Below, piece by piece: positions 17,721 to 24,962 of a stretch of 32,516 bases of DNA. The DNA is from Gluconobacter aidae (GTDB lineage Bacteria > Pseudomonadota > Alphaproteobacteria > Acetobacterales > Acetobacteraceae). The DNA is taken from the NCBI RefSeq assembly GCF_009547075.1, contig NZ_WIPH01000028.1, forward strand, positions 1 through 32,516. The letters are read 5' to 3'. Under the pieces are notes generated by a model, which was not told where the DNA came from, searched no databases, and was given only the letters and a program-made list of their open reading frames with translations. Numbering within the stretch: position 1 is the stretch's first letter; each line of letters begins with the position of its first letter. A program made the position numbers and the translations under genes.

Positions 17721-18941
17721 ATGGCCGGCAAACGGACCATCACCATCATCGGCGGAGGAGTCATTGGCCTGACATCCGCCTACGCCCTCATTCGGGACGG
17801 ACATGAAGTCACCCTGATCGAACGCCGCGACGACGTTGGACGGGAAGCGAGCTTCGCAAATGGCGGCCAACTCAGCTACCGCTATGTCAGCCCTCTGGCC
17901 GATGCCGGGATCGTGCAGAACGCCCTGGGCTGGCTGTTCCGCCCGAACTCCCCGATTTCACTGCGGCTGAAAGCCGATCCACATCAGTGGCGCTGGCTGC
18001 TGGCCTTCCTGTGCGCCTGCAACCGGCGGACAAACCGCCGCAATGCCGCGGTGCTGCTCGATCTGGCCCTCAGCGGACAGGAAGAGCTTCAGAAATATCG
18101 CGAGGAAGGCTTAAACAACTTCCTGTGGCGCCGACCGGGAAAGCTCGTCCTGTACCGCAACGCCGCCACCTTCCGCAAAGCCGCGAAATCGATCAGCGAC
18201 CCGGAATGTCAGCGCGCGCTTTCCCCTTCCGAATGCGCGGACGTCGAACCGGCCTTCGCGGGCCTGCGCGAGCAGATCGCAGGCGGCATCTTCTCGCCCG
18301 AAGACGAAGTCGGGGACTGCTTCCTGTTCTGCAAGACCCTGCGCGAAACCCTCGCCGCTTCACCGAACTTCCGTCTCATACAGGGCGACGCCACGCTCAC
18401 AACAGGACCGAAAAACCGGTGCGAAGTCCAGCTGGATGGCAAGCCGTTCGAAACCGACCTCGTCGTCCTCGCAGCCGGGATCGGCTCCCGGAAACTGGCA
18501 CGCCCGCTTGGGCTCAATCTGCCGCTCTACGGCCTGAAAGGCTACAGCCTGACCACGCGCCCGCGCCCCGGCCTGGTGCCTTCGGTCAGCGTGACGGATT
18601 ACGATAACCGCGTGGTCTATGCCGGATTAGGCGACCGCCTGCGGGTCGCCGCAATGGTCGATATCGGTTCGGAAAACACCCATCTGCCCCCCAGACGCCT
18701 TGGAGAACTGCGCGCCCTCGTGGCGGAAACCCTTCCGGGCGCACTGGGTCAGGGCGACGATACGCCCTGGGCCGGGCTGCGGCCCGCCACCCCGACCGGC
18801 GTCCCGATCATCGCCCGCACCCGGTATGACAATCTTCTGCTCAATGTGGGGCATGGTGCCCTTGGCTTCACACTTTCGGTCGGCTCGGGCCTGAGACTGA
18901 AAGAGATCGTGGCCGGGTTCGACACCCGCGCCGTCAGTTGA
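17721..18941 (+). CDS. dadA: FAD-dependent D-amino-acid dehydrogenase (DadA-like)
   Basis: Flavoprotein that oxidatively deaminates D-amino acids (typically D-alanine) to 2-oxo acids and passes electrons to the respiratory chain. The start ATG 17721 is preferred over in-frame ATG 17601 because the Rossmann dinucleotide motif IIGGGVIGLTSAYAL then begins at residue 8, followed by the Glu of VTLIERR, as in the family. Further DadA/DAO features are REASFANGGQLSYRYVSPLAD, the VVLAAGIGSRKLARPLGL segment and the C-terminal WAGLRPATPTGVPIIARTR with GHGALGFTLSVGSG. Its 406 residues match DadA (about 410-430). No signal peptide, so it acts on the cytoplasmic face. It is first in a packed group of hydrolases, which suggests D-amino acids are an end product of that pathway. 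The alternative is a related glycine or opine-type oxidase; substrate is inferred. Confidence 0.85.
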   Translation: MAGKRTITIIGGGVIGLTSAYALIRDGHEVTLIERRDDVGREASFANGGQLSYRYVSPLADAGIVQNALGWLFRPNSPISLRLKADPHQWRWLLAFLCACNRRTNRRNAAVLLDLALSGQEELQKYREEGLNNFLWRRPGKLVLYRNAATFRKAAKSISDPECQRALSPSECADVEPAFAGLREQIAGGIFSPEDEVGDCFLFCKTLRETLAASPNFRLIQGDATLTTGPKNRCEVQLDGKPFETDLVVLAAGIGSRKLARPLGLNLPLYGLKGYSLTTRPRPGLVPSVSVTDYDNRVVYAGLGDRLRVAAMVDIGSENTHLPPRRLGELRALVAETLPGALGQGDDTPWAGLRPATPTGVPIIARTRYDNLLLNVGHGALGFTLSVGSGLRLKEIVAGFDTRAVS

Positions 18942-18942
18942 G

Positions 18943-18948
18943 AAAGGA
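18943..18948 (+). promoter_or_regulatory. Ribosome binding site that decides the acylase start
   Basis: AAAGGA lies 10 bases before ATG 18959, just after the dehydrogenase stop. It supports ATG 18959 rather than the in-frame TTG at 18938 that overlaps the previous stop codon. Confidence 0.6.
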
Positions 18949-18958
18949 ACAGGTTCTT

Positions 18959-21346
18959 ATGCAGGCCACCCGTCGCACGGTTCTTCTTGGCGGCGTCGCC
19001 GCCATCCTGTCCATGCCGGGACGCAGCGCACGCGCCGCCTTCCCTCTTCAGAGCCTGCCGGGGCTGAGCCAGCCGGTCGAGATTCTCGAAGACCGCTGGG
19101 GCGTCCCCCATGTCCGCGCGCAGACCATCCCCGACGCCTTCTTTGCCGACGGCTATCTGGTCGCACGGGACAGGCTGTGGGAGCTGGATTTCGGCCATCG
19201 TCAGTCTCTGGGACGACTGGCGGAAGTCTTTGGCCCGGCCTTCGTCCCGTCCGACACGGCCAACCGACTGGTGCTGTTCCGCGGCGACGCCGAGCGCGAA
19301 CTCGCGGCCTTTCCTCAACTGACGCAGGACTGCGCACGCGCCTATGTCGCCGGGATCAACGCGCGTATCGCCGAAGTCACTGCAACGCCCTCGCTCCTGC
19401 CCCCGGAATTCGGCATTTTCGCCACCACACCCCTGCACTGGGATGTGCTGGACCTGATCCGCGTCCGCGCCGAAGTCACAGGCAACACCCAGACCGAAAT
19501 CCGCCGCGCCCGACTGGCGGCACGCGGAGCGCTCGCTTACGACGCGCTCATCACACCGCTGGAACCCGTCCATGATCTGCGGGTGCCGGACGGTCTGGAC
19601 ACAGCCGCCATCAGCGAAGCCGATCTCGGCCTGTTCGGCGTGCTTCAGGCCCCTCTGCCCCGCCACGACCTGCATGCGACAGCCGATGACGAGGTACGGC
19701 GACGGAACGAGGGCAGCAATTCATGGGTCATCGCCCCCTCCCGTACCGCCACTGGCCGCCCCATTCTGGCCAACGACCCGCATCTGTCCTTCGGCGTGCC
19801 CGGTCCGCGTCACGTCATCCATCTGACGGCGCCGGGGCTGGATGTGATTGGCGGCGGTGGTGCTGGCATGCCCGGCGTCATGCAGGGCCATAACGCGACG
19901 ATCGCCTTCGGCAGGACCAATTTCCATATCGATCAGGAAGACCTGTTCATTCTGCGCACCGACCCCGCCGATCCGCTGCTTTATGCCCATCAGGGCGGCT
20001 GGAAACGCATGGAACAGGTCGAGACGCGGATCGCGGTCCGTGGCGAGGCCGAGCGGGTGGTGAGCCTGTTCTATTCCGTGCATGGGCCGGTCGTCTCGCG
20101 CGATCCGGCCCGCAACCGCGCCACGGCGGTCTCCGCCACCTGGCTCGCCCCCGGTGCGAACGGGCTTCTGGCCAATATCGGGATCAATCTGGCCCATGAC
20201 TGGACCAGCTTCCGCGAAGCCCTGCGCGTTCATACCAGTCCAACCAACTTCACCTATGCCGACACCAGCGGCAATATCGGCTGGCAGGCCGCAGGCGGTC
20301 TGCCGCGTCGCGCGCCTGGACATGACGGGCTGATGCCCGCACCGGGAGACGGACGATATGACTGGCAGGGACTTCAGCCGCTCGAAGCCCTGCCCAGCAG
20401 CTTCAACCCCGCACGCGGCTGGTTCGGAACGTCGAATGAAATGAACCTGCCCCCCGGCTATCCGGTGGAGGAACGGCGCGTCAGTTTCGAATGGCGTGAC
20501 GGCTTCCGACACGAGCGCGTGGCCCAGATGCTGGACGCAACACCACATGCGACCCTTGCCGACAGCGTGGCCCTGCAACACGACACATTCTCCGTGCTGG
20601 CCCTGCAAATGGTCCGGCTCCTGCCCGACGTCCCGCCCGATCTCGCCGCAGAGGCCGCATTGCTCAAAGCGTGGAACGGCCGCGTGGATGCTTCAAGTGC
20701 CGCTGCCGCGCTGTATGAAGTCTGGTGGACCCGCCTCGAACGCGCCCTGCACGCGCTCATCATCCCAGCCACCCTTCACGACCTGCTGCCGGGGCCGGTG
20801 AACGCCACGGTTCAGCTCTCCCTGTTCCAGTACCCCGATGCCCGCTTTGGCGCAGACCCGGTAGGCGCGCGGAACAGGATGCTCGTCGAACAGTTCCGGG
20901 AAGCCGTTCAGGAGTTGCGGGAACGGCTCGGTCCCCTTCCTGCCGCATGGCGCTGGGGGGCGCTCCACACCATCACGCTGCGTCATCCGCTCGCTTCCGT
21001 CCCGGCCATCGCGGCGGCTTTCTCCACGGTCGGCGGCCCTTCGGCCCAGAGCGGCGGCGACCCCTATACCGTCATGGCCCGCTGGTACAGTCCCCAGAAA
21101 GGCGGTGCGAGTGCCTATGCCGCCACCGGAGGCGCCAGCTATCTGATGGTGTGTGACGTCGGCCACTGGGATCGCTCGCTGTATCTCAACTTCCCCGGAC
21201 AGTCAGCCGATCCGAAATCGCCGCATTACGCCGATTTCCTGCCCGTCTGGCTGCGCGGCGCCATGCAGCCGCTGTCCTTCAGCACCCACAGCGTCGATGC
21301 CGCCGCGGTCCGACGCATCATGCTGCGGCCTGAGGCCCAGCCATGA
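18959..21346 (+). CDS. Penicillin-acylase family Ntn hydrolase, Tat-exported
   Basis: Periplasmic N-terminal-nucleophile amidase of the penicillin/cephalosporin/acyl-homoserine-lactone acylase family; it self-cleaves into alpha and beta chains. ATG 18959 has a good Shine-Dalgarno. The N-terminus TRRTVLLGG is a twin-arginine-type export signal, with cleavage probably near ARA at about residue 25. Ser253, in the EGSNSW motif, is the expected new N-terminus of the beta chain. Counting from it, Asn493 falls at beta-241, the oxyanion Asn position of penicillin G acylase. Beta-23 is His (DPHL) rather than the Gln of the E. coli enzyme, as in cephalosporin and acyl-homoserine-lactone acylases. The total of 795 residues is normal. 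It sits between a D-amino-acid dehydrogenase and a serine hydrolase, so an N-acyl amino acid or peptide is a plausible substrate. Actual specificity is unknown. Confidence 0.9.
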   Translation: MQATRRTVLLGGVAAILSMPGRSARAAFPLQSLPGLSQPVEILEDRWGVPHVRAQTIPDAFFADGYLVARDRLWELDFGHRQSLGRLAEVFGPAFVPSDTANRLVLFRGDAERELAAFPQLTQDCARAYVAGINARIAEVTATPSLLPPEFGIFATTPLHWDVLDLIRVRAEVTGNTQTEIRRARLAARGALAYDALITPLEPVHDLRVPDGLDTAAISEADLGLFGVLQAPLPRHDLHATADDEVRRRNEGSNSWVIAPSRTATGRPILANDPHLSFGVPGPRHVIHLTAPGLDVIGGGGAGMPGVMQGHNATIAFGRTNFHIDQEDLFILRTDPADPLLYAHQGGWKRMEQVETRIAVRGEAERVVSLFYSVHGPVVSRDPARNRATAVSATWLAPGANGLLANIGINLAHDWTSFREALRVHTSPTNFTYADTSGNIGWQAAGGLPRRAPGHDGLMPAPGDGRYDWQGLQPLEALPSSFNPARGWFGTSNEMNLPPGYPVEERRVSFEWRDGFRHERVAQMLDATPHATLADSVALQHDTFSVLALQMVRLLPDVPPDLAAEAALLKAWNGRVDASSAAAALYEVWWTRLERALHALIIPATLHDLLPGPVNATVQLSLFQYPDARFGADPVGARNRMLVEQFREAVQELRERLGPLPAAWRWGALHTITLRHPLASVPAIAAAFSTVGGPSAQSGGDPYTVMARWYSPQKGGASAYAATGGASYLMVCDVGHWDRSLYLNFPGQSADPKSPHYADFLPVWLRGAMQPLSFSTHSVDAAAVRRIMLRPEAQP

Positions 21347-22638
21347 CCGTCAGGCGCCTCACACTCGCCGCCATCGCCGTCCTGTCATCCGCAGCACACG
21401 CCCAGACACACACCCAGTCCGCCACTGAAACCACCCACGCACTGGATCGCATCCTGACACAGGGCGAAGTCCGCCCGCTGGGCGCCATCGCCGCCGTCCG
21501 TCTGCGGCACGGTCACGTCGCCTACAGCTATTACGGCGGATTTGCGCGACGCACCCCCAACGGAACAATCCCCGTCGGACCGCAGACGCTCTTTCGCATC
21601 GCCTCGATTTCAAAAGTCGTCACGACCATCGGGCTGATGGAACTGGTTGAACAGGGCAAGATCGACCTCGATCACGATGCCTCGGACTATCTGGGCTTCC
21701 GGCTCCGCAACCCGGACTTCCCCCAGACACCCATCACGGTGCGGATGCTGCTCAACCACACTTCCAGCATCCGCGACGCCGATGGCTATACGCTCCCGCC
21801 GGACCACAGGATCAGCGAGTTCTTCGACGCAACCCGCAAACCCGGCGACCCCGGCTATCACTTCGCGCATGGCGACGGACACGCGCCGGGCACATGGTTC
21901 AGCTACTGCAATCTCTGCTACGGCCTCGTCGGCACGATCATGGAGCGCGTCAGCGGCGAACGCTTCGACCGCTACCAGCAGACGCATGTACTGGCCCCCC
22001 TCGGGATCGACGGCGGCTATAATCGTATGTCCCTCGCCCATCCCGACCGTCTGGCCACGCTCTACAGCCACCAGCCCAAAGGATGGGACGCCGAGACGGA
22101 CACCCTGCCCCTGACCCCGAGCTGGAACGCCGCATCCCTCGCTAGCTACACACCGGGCACGAACGGCACGCTGTTCTCCCCTCAGGGGGGCCTGCGCATT
22201 TCCATGGAAGGACTGACCCGTCTCGCCCGCTTCATGCTCGGCCATGGCACGCTGGACGGCAGGACGCTGCTTTCGGCCCACAGCATCGACCTGATGCAGA
22301 CACCCACCTGGCAGTATGACGGCAGGAACGGCGACTGCCCCTACCCGATCGCCAGCTACGGCCTGAGCATGGCGCGCCTGACCGGAGCGCGGGATTCTTC
22401 GGGGCGCGAAACCCGGCCCTATAAAGGCTATTCAGGCGATCTGGCCGGCCATCTCGGGGATGCGTATTCGCTGCATTCGGGCTTCTGGTACGACCCCGCA
22501 ACCGGCGATGGCTTCCTGTTCGCAGCAGACGGCTTCCCCGACGCCGGACAGGAGCGGCCGGGCGCCTATTCCTCCTTCACCCGCGTCGAGGAAGAAATCT
22601 TCACCGCCCTCGCCGAAGCCGGGACATCAGCCCCATGA
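21343..22638 (+). CDS. Exported beta-lactamase-fold serine hydrolase (class C / DD-peptidase-like)
   Basis: Serine hydrolase of the PF00144-type family (class C beta-lactamases, DD-carboxypeptidases, D-aminopeptidases, esterases, and the muropeptide amidase AmiE of Bacillus). ATG overlaps the acylase stop by 4 bases (ATGA), indicating translational coupling. A signal peptide covers about residues 1-21 (ending AHAQ). Catalytic motifs are SISK at 88-91 (nucleophile Ser88, Lys91), YCN at 188-190 and HSG at 378-380 in place of KTG. These are the three expected elements, so the enzyme should be active. The length of 431 is slightly long for a bare class C domain. HSG and the neighbouring genes favour a peptidase, amidase or esterase role over antibiotic resistance. 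Confidence 0.87.
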   Translation: MTVRRLTLAAIAVLSSAAHAQTHTQSATETTHALDRILTQGEVRPLGAIAAVRLRHGHVAYSYYGGFARRTPNGTIPVGPQTLFRIASISKVVTTIGLMELVEQGKIDLDHDASDYLGFRLRNPDFPQTPITVRMLLNHTSSIRDADGYTLPPDHRISEFFDATRKPGDPGYHFAHGDGHAPGTWFSYCNLCYGLVGTIMERVSGERFDRYQQTHVLAPLGIDGGYNRMSLAHPDRLATLYSHQPKGWDAETDTLPLTPSWNAASLASYTPGTNGTLFSPQGGLRISMEGLTRLARFMLGHGTLDGRTLLSAHSIDLMQTPTWQYDGRNGDCPYPIASYGLSMARLTGARDSSGRETRPYKGYSGDLAGHLGDAYSLHSGFWYDPATGDGFLFAADGFPDAGQERPGAYSSFTRVEEEIFTALAEAGTSAP

Positions 22639-24719
22639 CCATCCGACTGTCCCTTCTCGCCGCTTCGGCGCTGCTCGCGATCACCTGTTCCGGCGCAAAC
22701 GCGGCTCCCACGCAGGACACAATCCAACTGGGCGCCCTGCTGGCCATGCCCTATGCCAACGAGCTGACAGGGGCCGCCAAAACGGCGCGTCTGGCCTGGG
22801 TCGAACGTCGGGACGGCATCCGCAACATCCTGATTTCCGACGGAGGCGCGACTCCCCGCAAAGTCACCGCCTATACGCAGGATGACGGGACCGATCTGTG
22901 GGGCCTCGCCCTCAGCCCGGACGGGCGGACACTGGCCTTCGTCGAAGGCGGCGATGCGGAATATCCCAACGACCACGCCCCCAATGCCGGCAACGCGGCC
23001 ATCCCGGGCAAGGAAACCGTGCGTGTCCTCCTGCCCGATGGCCGAACCGTCTCCGCCGGAGAAGGACACAGCCCCGTCTTTTCCCCGGACGGACGCCTGC
23101 TGGCTTTCATGCGCGGCGATGCGCTTCTGGTCGGACAGCCGGGCCAGACGCCGCGTGTGGTCATGACCACACGCGGCGAGATCACCGCCCTGCACTGGTC
23201 CTCGGACAGCCGCCGCCTCGCGCTCGAAATCGACCGTGGCTCCCACAGCCTGATCGCGCTCTGGAACGCCGGAAACAGCAGCGCCGCACCCGTGTTTCTG
23301 CCCGCCGCACTGGGGTACGATCAGGACGCGACCTTCTCGCCAGACGGCCGCTCCCTCGCCTTCATCCGGGCCTATCGCCCCCTGATGACGGCCGAGCGCG
23401 GCAAGGGACATTTCTGGTCCCTTCAGGTTTATGACACCGCATCCGGCGCGGAACAGACGCTGTGGACCGCACCGGAAGGCACCGGAAACCAGTTCTGGGC
23501 ACCCGAAGGCATGGCCCTGACATGGACCCGCAACGGACAGCTTCTTTTCCCATGGGAAGGCAGCGGCTGGCTGCGCCTCTGCGCCCTCAGCGTCACCACC
23601 CCCACCTCTGGCTCTGGCGCAACACCCCGCTGCCTGACGCCGGATGGCGCCGAAATCGCGTCCTACCGTCTGTCAGCGGATGAAACCCGCCTGCTCTACA
23701 CGGCCAATATCGGCGATCCGGATCACTGGCGTGCCTGGTCCCAGCCCCTCCATAACGGACAGCCCGTTGCCCTCAGCGACCCGGCCGAACAGGTCATGGA
23801 CCTCACACTGGCGGGACCGGCCATCGCCATGATGGCCACAGGCACAGAGCAGCCCGCCCATCCGGTCGTGATCCAGAACACTGTCCGGCACCTCCCCGTA
23901 ACCCCCACCGTCCCGAACGGCTTCACATTCACAACCCCTCAGATCGTCCATTTCCGCAGCGAAGACGGCCGCGACATTCACGGACAACTGTTCCTGCCGC
24001 CCGCCGGAACACCCGGTCCGCATCCCGCGCTGGTCTTCGTGCATGGCGGTCCACACCGGCAGATGCTCCCGGCCTTCAATCCGATGGGCTATTATTCCAA
24101 TGCCTACGCCATGAACCAGTTTCTGGCATCGCGCGGATATGTGGTGCTGGCCGTCAATTACCGCAGCGGGACCGGCTACGGCGCGGACTTCCGGACCGCT
24201 CCCGGCATCGGCCGGGCGGGCGCCAGCGAATACAAGGACGTCCACGCAGCCGGACTGTTCCTGCGCAGCCGCTCCGACGTGGCCCCCGACAAGATCGGTA
24301 TCTGGGGCGGAAGCTGGGGTGGCTATCTGACCGCTCTGGCTCTAGCCCGCAACAGTGACCTGTTCGTGGCCGGTGCGGACTTCCACGGCGTCCATGACAT
24401 GACGGAACCAGATCATTCCGGCCTGTCCCCGGAAGCAAAGAAGCGGGAAAAGGACAGAGAATGGCGTTCCTCCCCAATCGCCGACATCACCCACTGGCGA
24501 TCACCGGTCCTGCTGATTCACGGGGATGATGATTTCAACGTCGAATTCGAGCAATCCGTTCTTCTGGCCCGCATGCTCGTGGAACGGAACATTCCGTTCG
24601 AAGATCACGTCTTCCCCGGTGAGCGTCACGCTTTCCTGCGGACACAGGACTGGCTGAATGCCTATCTGTGGACGCTGCATTTCTTTGACACACGGATTTC
24701 AACAGACAGGCGGCACTGA
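22635..24719 (+). CDS. S9 family (prolyl-oligopeptidase type) peptidase, exported
   Basis: Serine peptidase with an N-terminal beta-propeller gate and C-terminal alpha/beta-hydrolase domain (S9C, acylaminoacyl- or dipeptidyl-peptidase-like). ATG overlaps the previous stop by 4 bases. The signal peptide is about residues 1-24 (ending ANA). Propeller blades are marked by repeated SPDGR and SSDSR turns between about 90 and 260. The hydrolase domain starts near 440 and carries GGSWGG (nucleophile Ser560), HGDDDFNV (Asp633) and GERHAF (His665), a complete triad. The length of 694 is typical. As the last gene of the packed group it probably cleaves oligopeptides in the periplasm after outer-membrane uptake. 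A 243-base gap then separates it from the second TonB receptor. Confidence 0.92.
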   Translation: MTIRLSLLAASALLAITCSGANAAPTQDTIQLGALLAMPYANELTGAAKTARLAWVERRDGIRNILISDGGATPRKVTAYTQDDGTDLWGLALSPDGRTLAFVEGGDAEYPNDHAPNAGNAAIPGKETVRVLLPDGRTVSAGEGHSPVFSPDGRLLAFMRGDALLVGQPGQTPRVVMTTRGEITALHWSSDSRRLALEIDRGSHSLIALWNAGNSSAAPVFLPAALGYDQDATFSPDGRSLAFIRAYRPLMTAERGKGHFWSLQVYDTASGAEQTLWTAPEGTGNQFWAPEGMALTWTRNGQLLFPWEGSGWLRLCALSVTTPTSGSGATPRCLTPDGAEIASYRLSADETRLLYTANIGDPDHWRAWSQPLHNGQPVALSDPAEQVMDLTLAGPAIAMMATGTEQPAHPVVIQNTVRHLPVTPTVPNGFTFTTPQIVHFRSEDGRDIHGQLFLPPAGTPGPHPALVFVHGGPHRQMLPAFNPMGYYSNAYAMNQFLASRGYVVLAVNYRSGTGYGADFRTAPGIGRAGASEYKDVHAAGLFLRSRSDVAPDKIGIWGGSWGGYLTALALARNSDLFVAGADFHGVHDMTEPDHSGLSPEAKKREKDREWRSSPIADITHWRSPVLLIHGDDDFNVEFEQSVLLARMLVERNIPFEDHVFPGERHAFLRTQDWLNAYLWTLHFFDTRISTDRRH

Positions 24720-24962
24720 CTTCTACTGGATTTACCTGCGAGACAGATCTCTCATAAACGGCAGATCCACCCAAGAAACGGGGCATAATTCTCCCCGCAT
24801 CTGAAAAATGTTGCTCTCTTGAAACATCATAGAATGTCGCGCACATAACCTCGGGTTATAGGGCGCGCGCAGTTTCAAAATCGACGACCACATAGCAGAC
24901 ATGCATATTAATTCGATATCGCAACATCACCGCCCATCGGCGCTTATCGAGGGAATCGGGGT
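24720..24962 (+). promoter_or_regulatory. Intergenic leader of the second TonB receptor, with a strong hairpin
   Basis: A 243-base gap without a gene, more AT-rich than its flanks. At 24838-24867 a stem-loop can be drawn: CGCGC pairs with GCGCG outside, a small internal loop follows, then ATAACC/GGTTAT closes around TCG. A weaker hairpin CGGGG/CCCCG sits near 24779-24797. There is no T-run after either, so a classic terminator is not supported. A weak TTGAAA at 24819-24824 followed by CATAAC at 24844 (19-base spacing) could be a promoter. The receptor start at 24963 has no strong Shine-Dalgarno. Confidence 0.35.

Noticed and set aside
18938-18958. TTG start for the acylase overlapping the dehydrogenase stop
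   Set aside because: ATG 18959 has a good AAAGGA Shine-Dalgarno and begins a proper twin-arginine signal.
21343-22638. Antibiotic-resistance beta-lactamase
   Set aside because: Motifs are those of the broad serine-hydrolase family with HSG in place of KTG; context is peptidase and amidase genes, so resistance is not supported.
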